A program made the translations under genes and the position numbers. Under the pieces are notes generated by a model. It was not told the origin of the DNA. It searched no databases and worked only from the letters and a program-made list of their open reading frames with translations. From Clostridiales bacterium (GTDB taxonomy: Bacteria; Bacillota; Clostridia; Oscillospirales; Feifaniaceae), in NCBI GenBank assembly GCA_012719075.1, contig JAAYBB010000066.1, positions 24,811 to 88,810 on the forward strand: a DNA stretch of 64,000 bases, written 5' to 3'. Shown piece after piece: positions 9,447-18,974 of the stretch. How positions within the stretch are numbered: position 1 is the first letter of the stretch; each line of letters begins with the position of its first letter.

Positions 9447-9995
9447 CTATTTTCCGGCCCGGCTGCTGAGCTCGTCAATGAACCTGCGGCGCTGATCCTC
9501 GCTTTCAAAAATGCGCAGCGGGATCGAAAAGGTGCCCTCCTTGCCGGCCGTGATCTGCAGGTACTCCCTTTGCCGCTCCACCCTTTTGATGGCATCGAGC
9601 GGGTAGACCTTTTGAAAGGTCTCCCCCTTGATTTTGAGCACCTGGCCCGACAGCGAGACGGTCCTGGGCAGCATGGCCTGTCTGCCGCTCTCCTGCCCGG
9701 CCAGCTTCTTGACATGCCGGCGCAGCATCAGGCGCACCAGCAGCGGAAAGGCGGCCAGCAGCAGCAGGCTGCTGGCGGCGCCACAGAGCACGGCGGCCAG
9801 CGAGAGCCCCTGCTTTCCAAAGGTGGCATAGAGCAGCAGGCCGACGAAAAAGGCGCAGATTCCATAGGTCGTCTTGGCCCTGCGCTCCACGCCCTTGTGA
9901 TCCTGCATGGCGTCGAGGGCCGACTGCAGCAGGTCCTGTTGGTCGGGGGTATAGCCAATCTCCAAAAAACTCCACTCCCAGGACAAAAATTGCAT
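9447..9995 (-). CDS. YcxB-like membrane protein
   Basis: Two TM helices then a C-terminal YcxB-like beta domain (GETFQKVYPLDAIKRVERQREYLQI). Confidence 0.55.
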   Translation of the reverse strand: MQFLSWEWSFLEIGYTPDQQDLLQSALDAMQDHKGVERRAKTTYGICAFFVGLLLYATFGKQGLSLAAVLCGAASSLLLLAAFPLLVRLMLRRHVKKLAGQESGRQAMLPRTVSLSGQVLKIKGETFQKVYPLDAIKRVERQREYLQITAGKEGTFSIPLRIFESEDQRRRFIDELSSRAGK

Positions 9996-10063
9996 TACAA
10001 ACTGTTTTCCATTGTACCACAAATGCGGCGGCCGAACCACGGGCCGATGAAAAATAATTGGCA

Positions 10064-10095
10064 AAAGGGGGCCCTCCGCCTGGAGGACCCCCTTT
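10064..10095 (-). terminator. Hairpin terminator downstream of spoIVB
   Basis: aaagggggccctcc-gcct-ggaggaccccctt on the plus strand, follows the spoIVB stop on the minus strand. Confidence 0.55.
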
Positions 10096-10131
10096 CCATT
10101 CGCCCGCTCAACGAGGGGCCGGCCCCGCGTT

Positions 10132-11205
10132 TTATCGCACTTCTTTCAGCATGGTTTCGATGAAGATGCCGTACCCCTTGGTGGGGTCCCCCAGCATGAC
10201 ATGGGTCACGGCCCCCACCAGCTTTCCTTTCTGGAGAATCGGGCTGCCGCTCATGCCCTGCACAATGCCGCCCGTCAGGGCAATGAGCCGCTCGTCGGTC
10301 ACCTGAATCGCCATGCTCTTGCCCGCCACACCGGAGTTCAACATCACTTTGTTGATCGTGATGCGGTACTCCTCGGGCAGACCGGAGGCCGAACAGATGA
10401 TGGTGGCCGGACCCTCCCTGACCTCATACTTTCCGGCGATGGGGACCGCCTGACGCTCAATGACGAGGGGGCTGTCGGCCATGCCGAAAATCCCGACCTC
10501 ACAGTTCTGATACAGCTTTCCAAACCGGATCTCCTCGTCGAAAATGCCGACCAGTTCCCCGGCCTCCCCCTTTTGCCCCCGCTTGACATCCACAACCTTG
10601 GCGCCGACCACCGTTCCGCTGTCGATCGGGACCACCTCGCCGGTGTCGATGTCACAGATGGCATGACCCAGGCCGCCAAAGCAGCCGGTCTCGGGGTCGT
10701 AGAAGGTCAGGGTGCCGATGCCGGCCGTACTGTCCCTGACCCAAAGGCCAATCCGATACTGATTGTCGGTCGAGAGCGCAGGCATGAGGGTGGCGTCAAA
10801 AAAAACGCCCTTTCGGCTGACCGTCACCGTAATGGGGCTTCCGCCACAGCCCGACAGGATGTCGGCAATCCGCTCCACCGTGTTGATCGGGTCGCCGTTG
10901 ACGGCGGTGATCACATCTTTGGTGCGGATTCCGGCGGCATAAGCGGGACTCTTGACCCCTTCGGCGGTGTTGATGTCCGAAAGGCCGACCACCATCACGC
11001 CGTTTGCATAGACCTTGACGCCAAACGCCTCGCCACCCGGCACCAGCATTTTGACGGGCTGCTTGAGCGCCGCCGCCTCCTGGGCCGGCAGCACCGCCGC
11101 GCTGTCAACCTGGACCGAAGCGGTTGTCACAAGGCCAAAGCAAAGCGCCATGCTTGCAACAAAAGAGCAGGTGAGAGAGAGTAGCTTTTTGGGTGAAAAA
11201 TTCAT
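10132..11205 (-). CDS. spoIVB: SpoIVB peptidase (PDZ + S55 serine protease)
   Basis: PDZ segment; GLGHAICDIDTGEVVPI; IVQGMSGSPILQKGKLVGAVTHVMLGDPTKGYGIFIETML active-site region. Confidence 0.95.
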   Translation of the reverse strand: MNFSPKKLLSLTCSFVASMALCFGLVTTASVQVDSAAVLPAQEAAALKQPVKMLVPGGEAFGVKVYANGVMVVGLSDINTAEGVKSPAYAAGIRTKDVITAVNGDPINTVERIADILSGCGGSPITVTVSRKGVFFDATLMPALSTDNQYRIGLWVRDSTAGIGTLTFYDPETGCFGGLGHAICDIDTGEVVPIDSGTVVGAKVVDVKRGQKGEAGELVGIFDEEIRFGKLYQNCEVGIFGMADSPLVIERQAVPIAGKYEVREGPATIICSASGLPEEYRITINKVMLNSGVAGKSMAIQVTDERLIALTGGIVQGMSGSPILQKGKLVGAVTHVMLGDPTKGYGIFIETMLKEVR

Positions 11206-11439
11206 GTGTCCGTCCCTCCCCGCACTCATTTTGGTCCGGGCCCGCTCGATTATGAAGCGCGGCGGATCATAAATTATTGTCAGCCGGCACGCAAATTTCG
11301 GCTTAAACTGACGCCGTAGCGATGAGGCGACATTGCCAGTTTAATCTCTTTGAAAGGAAAATTATGTAAAACGTTGCGGGACAAGCCCTGTGAAATGTAT
11401 CCTTATTTTCTGCCGCGCGGGCGGATTTTATGTAAACAA

Positions 11440-11465
11440 AAAAAGCGGTGCATTCACCGCTTTTT
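11440..11465 (-). terminator. Rho-independent terminator of the GNAT gene
   Basis: aaaaagcggtg-catt-caccgcttttt. Confidence 0.7.
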
Positions 11466-11508
11466 AACTGCTTTTTTATGGTTGGTTTGCAAAATTCGCG
11501 CACACGCG

Positions 11509-12024
11509 CTACGGCTGTGTCAAAGACCGGCCCTCCGGCTGCAAAAACTTTTGATAATGGCCCTGCTCGTCGCTGTAGACATAGCCGTTTGCGCGCAGCA
11601 CGGCCTGCGAGGCCTCGTTGCCGGGCTCGGGCTGCGCAATGATCCGGCGGGCCCCCTGCTGTGCAGCGCGGTCGGTCAGCAGCGCCACGGCCGCCTTGCC
11701 GTACCCCCTGTTCAGATAGGCGGCCTCGCCGATCAGGTAGTCGATGCTGAAGGTGTCGCGCGGGCGGTCGATCGCATACCAGTCCTCCTGCGCGTCGAAG
11801 CCGTCATAATACTGGCAAAAGCCGATGGGCCGCTGCCCACACAGCAGGATGAAGTGGCGGATGAAGGAGAATTCCCCGTGGTGGCCGCGCACCTCGCGCA
11901 GCCAGCTTTCCGGGTGCTCAAACCACCTTGCGACGTGGTCCCGGTACAGCCAGTCCCGCAGCAGCGGAATGTCGGCATCCTCAAATGGCCGGAGCGTCGG
12001 CGCGTCCATGCCCATCCCCCTCAC
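11509..12024 (-). CDS. GNAT family N-acetyltransferase (AAC(6')-like)
   Basis: LRPFEDADIPLLRDWL...FSIDYLIGEAAYLNRGYGKAAVALL...EPGNEASQAVLRANGY. Confidence 0.85.
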   Translation of the reverse strand: MRGMGMDAPTLRPFEDADIPLLRDWLYRDHVARWFEHPESWLREVRGHHGEFSFIRHFILLCGQRPIGFCQYYDGFDAQEDWYAIDRPRDTFSIDYLIGEAAYLNRGYGKAAVALLTDRAAQQGARRIIAQPEPGNEASQAVLRANGYVYSDEQGHYQKFLQPEGRSLTQP

Positions 12025-12389
12025 GTCAGCACCGCGCGCAGCACGGTGAACACGGCCAGTACGACAAAACAGCCCATGTTGAGAAAGGTCATGCGCAATA
12101 GCAGCCGCGTGTCCCGCCCCCTTTTGAGGCTGCCAATCAGCCGATACGCAAAGCCGCTCGCGAGCAGCGCGCAGGCAAACAGCACCGACAGCGGCAGCAG
12201 GTTGCCGGACACGGTCCCGCCCGCAAAGTGCCTCAGCAAAAATCGCACGGCCAGCGACAGCGCCGCCAGCAGGCCAAGGTAGCGCAGCGGCCAGGTCTTT
12301 GGCACCGGCGCCAGCGCCGGCTCGGGCACAGGCTGACCGCAGTCCGGGCAGCGGCCGGGATCGGGCGGCGGCATCCGGGCGTCAGGCAT
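12021..12389 (-). CDS. Small membrane protein with N-terminal CPDCG half zinc ribbon
   Basis: CPDCGQPVP then three hydrophobic segments; overlaps the GNAT start by 4 nt. Confidence 0.6.
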   Translation of the reverse strand: MPDARMPPPDPGRCPDCGQPVPEPALAPVPKTWPLRYLGLLAALSLAVRFLLRHFAGGTVSGNLLPLSVLFACALLASGFAYRLIGSLKRGRDTRLLLRMTFLNMGCFVVLAVFTVLRAVLT

Positions 12390-12442
12390 GGTGGATTCCC
12401 CTTTTGGTTTTGTGTTGTCGGCGCGCCTGGGCGGCCGGTCCC

Positions 12443-13438
12443 TCACGACGAGATGTCCTGCGCCATGCGGTAGAGCTCGAAGTCAAAGGTCCGCTTGCAG
12501 GCCAGCGCCTCCTCGATGTCGAGGTCGCAGACAGCGCCCTTCTGCACCGCGATCACGCGGTTGCCCCGCCCGGTGGACAGCAGCTCGGCCGCCAGGTAGC
12601 CCATCTCGGCGGCCATGATGCGGTCCCGCGCCGAGGGGATGCCGCCCCGCTGCACGTGCCCGAGCACCGTGCTGCGCACGTCCAGCCCGGTCTCCTGCGC
12701 AATGGCTTCGGCCAGGGCCTCGGCGTACAGAAAGCGGGCGTTCTCCCGCTTGAAGATGCCCTCGGCGGCCACGATGATGAAGTGGCGCTTTCCGGTCCGG
12801 CGGGTGTTCTCGATGCGCTCCACGACGTCCAGTTCGAAGTCAAAGTCGATCTCGGGCACCAGCACGGCGGTGGTCCCGATCGCCACGCCCGAGACCAGCG
12901 CGATGTTGCCGCAGGAGCGCCCCATGACCTCGATCACGCTGCAGCGCTCGTGGGACTGGGCGGTGTCCCGCAGCCGGTCGGCCATCTCGACCACGGTGTT
13001 GAGCGCGGTGTCAAATCCGATGGTGTACTCGCTGCAGGCGATGTCGTTGTCGATGGTGCCCGGGATGCAGGCCACCTCGATGCCGTGGCGCGCAAGCTCC
13101 AGCGCGCCGCGGAAGGTGCCGTCGCCGCCGATGACGGCCAGCGCGTCCACGCCGTGGCGCTCAAGCGTCCGCAGCGCCTTGAGGAAGCCCTCCGGCTTCG
13201 TGAACTCGGCCGAGCGCGCCGTGTACAGCGCGGTGCCGCCGCGGTGGATGATGTCGGACACCGAGCGCAGGCCGAGCTCGACCGTCGCGTCCTCGACCAG
13301 CCCCTGGAATCCGCGCTGGATGCCCAGCACGCGGCAGCCCCGCCCGATCGCGGTGCGGGCGACGGCGCGGATGGCCGCGTTCATGCCGGGCGCGTCGCCG
13401 CCCGAGGACAAAATGGCCAGGGTCCTGTTCTTCTGCAT
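12443..13438 (-). CDS. pfkA: 6-phosphofructokinase
   Basis: ILSSGGDAPGMNAAIRA; VIGGDGTFRGA; IPGTIDNDI; VIEVMGRSCGNIAL; LGHVQRGGIPSARDR. Confidence 0.96.
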   Translation of the reverse strand: MQKNRTLAILSSGGDAPGMNAAIRAVARTAIGRGCRVLGIQRGFQGLVEDATVELGLRSVSDIIHRGGTALYTARSAEFTKPEGFLKALRTLERHGVDALAVIGGDGTFRGALELARHGIEVACIPGTIDNDIACSEYTIGFDTALNTVVEMADRLRDTAQSHERCSVIEVMGRSCGNIALVSGVAIGTTAVLVPEIDFDFELDVVERIENTRRTGKRHFIIVAAEGIFKRENARFLYAEALAEAIAQETGLDVRSTVLGHVQRGGIPSARDRIMAAEMGYLAAELLSTGRGNRVIAVQKGAVCDLDIEEALACKRTFDFELYRMAQDISS

Positions 13439-13474
13439 GGGATCAACCCGCCTCTCTGTGTTGGTCGGGCAGGG

Positions 13475-16400
13475 CTACACGCCCTCGGGCTGGCCGATGA
13501 CGGCCACCCTGTCTTCGCCAAAGGCCTCGGCCAGCTGGGCGCGGAGGTAGTCGACCTGCCCCGCGCGCAGCGGGTGGCGCACCAGCCTGCCCGAGTCGGC
13601 CAGCCGAATGCAGACCGGCACCTGCCCCGAGAAGATGCGCAGCAGCTTTTCCAGCCGCCGCATCTCGTCGCAGTCCATGGCCGGCAGCTTGAGGTAGAGC
13701 CCCGGCTCGGGCCCTTTGCCGGCCTCGCCGCGAGAGAGCGGCACCGGCCGCTCGCCGCCGTTTTGCGCCCGCCGTCCGGCGCGCTCGGGCGGCGGGCCGT
13801 CCCGGATGTCCCCGACCTCCTGGCAGACCAGCGTGATGCCCTCCTCCTCCTTGCTCGAGACGCGGGCCCGCATGGCCACGACGGCGTCCTTCTGCAGCAG
13901 CGCGTCGACCTGCTGCAGCGTGGAGGCAAAGACGATGCAGTCGATGGCGCCCGACATGTCCTCGAGCGTCAAAAAGGCCATCTGGCTGTTGTTCTTGAGG
14001 GTCTTGAGCCGCCGCTCGGTCACCACCGCCGCCACCGTGACCGCATCGCCGTCCCGGTAGGGGGAGTCGGCGCTCTCGGCCCGCAGCAACTCGCGGATCG
14101 GGGTGCCCCCCACCCGCCTGACGTCGGCCGCGTAGGCCGAGAGCGGGTGCCCCGAGAGGTAGAAGCCGGTGACCTCCTTTTCGAGGTCTAGCTTCTCCTT
14201 GATCGGCAGCTCGGGCAGGCGGGGGTAGGCCGGCTCGGCCGGCCCCTCCGCGCCGCCAAACAGGTTGAGCTGCCCCGCCACATTGCTGCGCCGATCGCTC
14301 GAGGCGTCGTCCATCAGCCCCTCGTACACCGCCATCAGCTGTGCGCGGTTGTGTCCAAACTGATCAAAGGCGCCCGCCGCAATCAGCGAGAAGACCGCCT
14401 TTTTGTTGATGTCGTGGCCGCTCATGCGGTCGATGAAGTCGGCCAGGCCGCCGAAGGGACCGCCCTTCTCCCGCTCCGCGATCAGCCCCTCGATCAGGGC
14501 AAAGCCGATGTTCTTGACCGCCACCAGCCCAAAGCGGATGGCCTCGCCCGCCACCGAGAAGCCGGCGTCGCTCTCGTTGATGTCGGGCGGCAGCACCGGG
14601 ATGCCCATGCGGATGCACTCGCCGATGTACTCGGACACCTTGGCGCTGTTTTCCAGCACGGTGGTCAGCAGCGCCGCCATGAACTCCTTTGGATGATAGC
14701 ACTTGAGGTAGGCGGTGCGGTAGGAGACCAGCGCGTAGGCCGCGGCGTGGGACTTGTTGAAGGCGTAGCTCGCGAAGGGGGTGATCTCGTCGAAGATGCG
14801 GTTGGCCACCGCCTCGGGGACGCCCCGCCGCACGCAGCCGTCCACCTCGACGCTGCCGTCGGGGCGCAGGATGCCCTGCACGAAGTTGGCCCGCTCCTGC
14901 GCCATGACGTCCTGCTTTTTCTTGCTCATGGCGCGGCGCACCAGGTCGGCCCGGCCGGCCGAAAAGCCGGCCAGCTGGCGCAGGATCGCGAGCACCTGCT
15001 CCTGGTGCACGATGCAGCCGTAGGTCACCTTGAGGATGTCCTCGAGCATGGGGTGGGCATAGGTCACCTTTTCGGGGCTGTTCTTCCACTCGATGTACTT
15101 GGGGATCGAGTCCATCGGGCCGGGCCGGTAGAGCGAGATGGCCGCCACGATGTCCTCGAACTCGGTGGGCCTCATGCCCTGCAGCATGGCGCGCATGCCG
15201 CCCGACTCGAACTGAAAAATGCCCTCGGTGTCGGCCTTGGCGTAGAGCTCGTAGACCTTGGGGTCGTCGGGCTCCAGCGCCTCAATCGAGAAGTCCGGCG
15301 TGTGGCGGCGGATCATGTCGGAGGCCTTTTCGATCAGCGTCAGCGTGCGCAGGCCCAGAAAGTCCATCTTGAGCAGCCCGAGCTCCTCGAGCGTGCCCAT
15401 CGGGTACTGGGTGACCAGCAGCTCCTCCGACTTCTGGAGCGGCACGTAGCAGTCGACCGGCCGCCGTGTGATGACCACGCCGGCCGCGTGGGTGGAGCTG
15501 TGGCGCGGCATGCCCTCGAGCTTGACGGCCATGTCGACCAGGCCGCGCACGGCCTGGTCCTGCGCGTAGAGCTCGCGCAGCGGGCGGGAGACCTCCAGCG
15601 CGTGGTGCAGCGTCATGCCGAGGTCGGGCGGCACCAGCTTGGCCACCACGTCGACGTCGGCGTAGGACATGCCCAGCGCCCGCCCGGTGTCCCGGATGGC
15701 GGCGCGGGCCTGCATGGTGCCGAAGGTGACGATCTGGGCCACGTGGTCGCGGCCGTACTTTTCGGCCACGTAGTCGATGACCTCGCCGCGGCGCTCGTAG
15801 CAGAAGTCGATGTCGATGTCGGGCATGCTGACCCGCTCGGGGTTCAGAAAGCGCTCGAACAGCAGGTCGTACTTGAGCGGGTCAATGCCGGTGATGCCGA
15901 GGCAGTAGGAGACCGCCGAGCCGGCGGCCGAGCCCCGGCCGGGGCCCACGGCGATGCCCTGCTCCCGCGCGTGGCGGATGAAGTCCCAGACGATTAAAAA
16001 GTAGTCGGTAAAGCCCATGTCGCGGATGACCGAGAGCTCGTACTCCACGCGCTCCATGGCCTCGCTTTGCCCCGCCGGGTAGCGCTGCGCAAAGCCCTGC
16101 AGCGTGACAGTGCGCAGCAACCGCGCGCTGTCTGTCCCCTGCGGCAGCGGGAAGACCGGCAGGTGGTACTTGCCAAAGGCAAACTCGAGGTTGCAGCGGT
16201 CGGCGATGACCGAGGTGTTCTCGATGGCCCCCTCAAAGCCGGCAAAGCGCTCGGCCATCTCCTGCGCGCTCTTGAGGTAGAACTCGTCGGTCTCAAACAG
16301 CATGGCGGTCTCGTCCTCGAGGGTCTTGCCCATCTGCACCGCCATCAGCACGCGCTGGGCCTCGGCGTCCTCGCGCTCGATGTAGTGGCAGTCGTTGGTG

Positions 16401-17002
16401 GCCACCATCGGGATGCCGCAGTCGCGGGCCAGCTGCACGAGCCTCATCAGCACCCGCTGCTGCTCGGGCAGGCCGTGGTCCTGCAGCTCGATGAAGTAGT
16501 CCTCGCCGAACAGCGCGCGGTAGCGCAGCGCCACCCGCCTGGCCTCGGCCTCGTCCCCGCGCAGCAGCAGCTGCGGGATTTCGCCGGCCAGGCAGGCCGA
16601 CAGGCAGATCAGCCCCCCGGCATGCTGCTCGAGCAGTTCAAAGTCGATGCGCGGCTTGGCGTAAAAGCCGTTCACATGGGCCTCGCTGACCAGTTTAAGT
16701 AGGTTCTGGTAGCCGGTCTCGTCCTTGCAGAGCAGCACCAGGTGGTAGTTGGCGTCGTCGGTGCCGCGCAGCCGGTCCAGCCGGGAGCGGGGCGCCACAT
16801 AGACCTCGCAGCCGATGATGGGCTTGACGCCGGCCCTTTTGCAGGCCTTGTAAAAGTCGATCGCGCCGTACAGCACGCCGTGGTCGGTGATGGCCAGCGC
16901 ACGCTGGCCGAGGTCGGCCGCCGCCTGCGGCAGCCGCTCGATGCGGCAGGCGCCGTCCAGCAGGCTGTATTCGGTGTGGACGTGCAGATGGGTGAAGCCC
17001 AT
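13475..17002 (-). CDS. dnaE: DNA polymerase III subunit alpha
   Basis: 1175 aa; PHP start FTHLHVHTEYSLLDGA; MPDIDIDFCYERR; GPGRGSAAGSAVSYCLGIT. Confidence 0.97.
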   Translation of the reverse strand: MGFTHLHVHTEYSLLDGACRIERLPQAAADLGQRALAITDHGVLYGAIDFYKACKRAGVKPIIGCEVYVAPRSRLDRLRGTDDANYHLVLLCKDETGYQNLLKLVSEAHVNGFYAKPRIDFELLEQHAGGLICLSACLAGEIPQLLLRGDEAEARRVALRYRALFGEDYFIELQDHGLPEQQRVLMRLVQLARDCGIPMVATNDCHYIEREDAEAQRVLMAVQMGKTLEDETAMLFETDEFYLKSAQEMAERFAGFEGAIENTSVIADRCNLEFAFGKYHLPVFPLPQGTDSARLLRTVTLQGFAQRYPAGQSEAMERVEYELSVIRDMGFTDYFLIVWDFIRHAREQGIAVGPGRGSAAGSAVSYCLGITGIDPLKYDLLFERFLNPERVSMPDIDIDFCYERRGEVIDYVAEKYGRDHVAQIVTFGTMQARAAIRDTGRALGMSYADVDVVAKLVPPDLGMTLHHALEVSRPLRELYAQDQAVRGLVDMAVKLEGMPRHSSTHAAGVVITRRPVDCYVPLQKSEELLVTQYPMGTLEELGLLKMDFLGLRTLTLIEKASDMIRRHTPDFSIEALEPDDPKVYELYAKADTEGIFQFESGGMRAMLQGMRPTEFEDIVAAISLYRPGPMDSIPKYIEWKNSPEKVTYAHPMLEDILKVTYGCIVHQEQVLAILRQLAGFSAGRADLVRRAMSKKKQDVMAQERANFVQGILRPDGSVEVDGCVRRGVPEAVANRIFDEITPFASYAFNKSHAAAYALVSYRTAYLKCYHPKEFMAALLTTVLENSAKVSEYIGECIRMGIPVLPPDINESDAGFSVAGEAIRFGLVAVKNIGFALIEGLIAEREKGGPFGGLADFIDRMSGHDINKKAVFSLIAAGAFDQFGHNRAQLMAVYEGLMDDASSDRRSNVAGQLNLFGGAEGPAEPAYPRLPELPIKEKLDLEKEVTGFYLSGHPLSAYAADVRRVGGTPIRELLRAESADSPYRDGDAVTVAAVVTERRLKTLKNNSQMAFLTLEDMSGAIDCIVFASTLQQVDALLQKDAVVAMRARVSSKEEEGITLVCQEVGDIRDGPPPERAGRRAQNGGERPVPLSRGEAGKGPEPGLYLKLPAMDCDEMRRLEKLLRIFSGQVPVCIRLADSGRLVRHPLRAGQVDYLRAQLAEAFGEDRVAVIGQPEGV

Positions 17003-17041
17003 GCGCCCTCTCTCCCCTCATCGTCTTTCGTCGGCCGGCGC

Positions 17042-17950
17042 TCAGGCGTCGCCTGAAAGGTCCTCGGCGAGCGCCACGAGCTTGTTCAGGTTGCGGGCCA
17101 GCGTGGAGCGGCTGAACTCGCCCGACAGGGCGGACAGTTCGGCCAGCGTGGCCTCGGGGTTGTCCAGCCGCAGCGCGGCCGTGCGCTGCAGCGGTTCGGG
17201 CAGCGCCTGCAGCGCGCCCCGCCGCATGAGCGCCGCAATGGCCTCGCTCTGCGCGGCGCTGGCCACCGCCGTCTTGTTGAGGTTGGCCATGCTGCTGTTG
17301 ACCTGGCGGTTGACCGCGTTGTGGATGGCCCTTGTGCGCCTTGCCCGGCGCACCCGCTCGGCCGCTTGAGGCGCCCCCATCAACAGCAGCAGCGCCGAGA
17401 CGGCGTCGGCGCTCTTGAAGCAGAGCAGGTGCCGCCCCCGCCGCAGCGTGCGGATCGGGGTGAACTGCTGCTCCTGTAATAGCGCCTCGAGGTCGGTGCA
17501 GAGCTGGCGGTGACTGGTGACAAACTCGAGCCGGTAGCCCCGCTCGGGCTCGGTCACGGTGCCGCCGCTCAAAAAAAAGCCCCGCAGGAAGGCATGGACG
17601 CTCCGGGCCTCCTCGAGCGTGGCGCGGCCGATGCGCAGCGCCAGCGCCGTGGGCGAGAGGCCCATGCGCTCCAGGATGCGGGCCATGGCGGCCGGCTGCC
17701 CTTCCACCTGCGCCAGATAGGCCCCCGAGCCCTGGACCCCGACCTCGGCGAAGGCGCCGAGGTGCTCGCAGAGCAGCGCCATGCGCTTGGCGGCGTCGGC
17801 GCTCTCGGTGACCAGGCGGATGCGGCGGGCGGGGATGTCGATGCAGGGCAGCAGCATGCCCTGCGCCTCGGCGTCGAGCTCGCCGGCGCCGCTGCCGGCG
17901 CAGGCCGCAAGCTCGCGCTTGACCTCCTGTGTAAAGGACAGTGCCCCCAC
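17042..17950 (-). CDS. whiA: DNA-binding protein WhiA
   Basis: SFTQEVKRELA start, HTH_WhiA C-terminus LDNPEATLAELSALSGEFSRSTLARNLNKLVALAE; GTG start is an estimate. Confidence 0.93.
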   Translation of the reverse strand: MGALSFTQEVKRELAACAGSGAGELDAEAQGMLLPCIDIPARRIRLVTESADAAKRMALLCEHLGAFAEVGVQGSGAYLAQVEGQPAAMARILERMGLSPTALALRIGRATLEEARSVHAFLRGFFLSGGTVTEPERGYRLEFVTSHRQLCTDLEALLQEQQFTPIRTLRRGRHLLCFKSADAVSALLLLMGAPQAAERVRRARRTRAIHNAVNRQVNSSMANLNKTAVASAAQSEAIAALMRRGALQALPEPLQRTAALRLDNPEATLAELSALSGEFSRSTLARNLNKLVALAEDLSGDA

Positions 17951-18014
17951 CTCCACGCCCGCCCGATGCGGCCGGCGCCCTTTTATCGTCCTGACCGACT
18001 TCCGGCCAATCCCA

Positions 18015-18956
18015 TCAATCCCAGCGGCCAACCAGCCGCACCTCGGGCTCCAGCCAGATGCCGCTGTGCGCGAGCACCCGCTCCTGCACCAGCGCCATCA
18101 GCGCCCGCATGTCGGCGGCAGTGGCGCCGCCTGTGTTGACCAGAAAGCCGGCGTGCTTGGGGCTGACCATGGCGCCGCCCACCGAGAGGCCCTTGAGCCC
18201 GGCCTCGTCGATCAGCCGGGCGGCAAAGCCGCCCGGCGGCCGCTTGAAGGTGCTGCCGGCCGAGGGCTCCTGCAGCGGCTGCTTGGCGCGCCGCTCGGCG
18301 GCCAGCCGCTCCATCTCGGCGGCGATGTCGTCCCGGTCGCCCTCGCACAGCAAAAAGGTGGCGGCCAGCACGATGTCGCCGCTCTCCATCAGCGCCGTGT
18401 GCCGGTACTCAAAGCGGTGGTGGCTGTTTTTTAAAATGGCCATCTCGCCATCGGGCGACAGCACCAGCGAGCTCTCGACCACCCGGCCGAGCTCGCCGCC
18501 GTAGGCGCCGCAGTTCATCAGCACGCCGCCCCCCACCGTGCCGGGGATGCCGGCGGCAAACTCGAACCCCGCAAGCCCCTTCGCCTGCGCAAAGGCGGCC
18601 ACCTCGCCGAGCAGCAGCCCGGCGCCCGCCGTGATGCGGTCGCCCTCCCGCCGCAGCTTGCGCAGGCCGCCCTTGAGGCAGAGCACCACGCCCTCGATGC
18701 CGGCGTCGGCCACCAGCAGGTTGGAGCCGTTGCCCACCACCAGGCAGGGGATCTGCCCCTGCCGGCAGAGCTCCAGGACCCGGGCGGCGGCCGAGGCGCC
18801 CTGCGGCACGGCAAACAGGTCGGCCGGGCCGCCGATGCGCAGCGTGGTGTGCGCCGCCATCGGCTCGAGGGCGCGCAGCTCGCTGCACAGCGCCTCCTGC
18901 ACGAGCGTCTGCTCCAGCAGCGCCAGCCGGCCGGACAGCGCTCCCCGATCTTCCAC
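18015..18956 (-). CDS. murB: UDP-N-acetylenolpyruvoylglucosamine reductase
   Basis: HTTLRIGGPADLF; VVGNGSNLLVADAGIEG; AGIPGTVGGGVLMNCGAYGGE; GSTFKRP. Confidence 0.96.
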   Translation of the reverse strand: MEDRGALSGRLALLEQTLVQEALCSELRALEPMAAHTTLRIGGPADLFAVPQGASAAARVLELCRQGQIPCLVVGNGSNLLVADAGIEGVVLCLKGGLRKLRREGDRITAGAGLLLGEVAAFAQAKGLAGFEFAAGIPGTVGGGVLMNCGAYGGELGRVVESSLVLSPDGEMAILKNSHHRFEYRHTALMESGDIVLAATFLLCEGDRDDIAAEMERLAAERRAKQPLQEPSAGSTFKRPPGGFAARLIDEAGLKGLSVGGAMVSPKHAGFLVNTGGATAADMRALMALVQERVLAHSGIWLEPEVRLVGRWD

Positions 18957-18974
18957 AGCAATCCCCCCTGCCCG

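Noticed and set aside
12299-14191. 630-aa plus-strand ORF across pfkA/dnaE
   Set aside because: Antisense to conserved pfkA and dnaE
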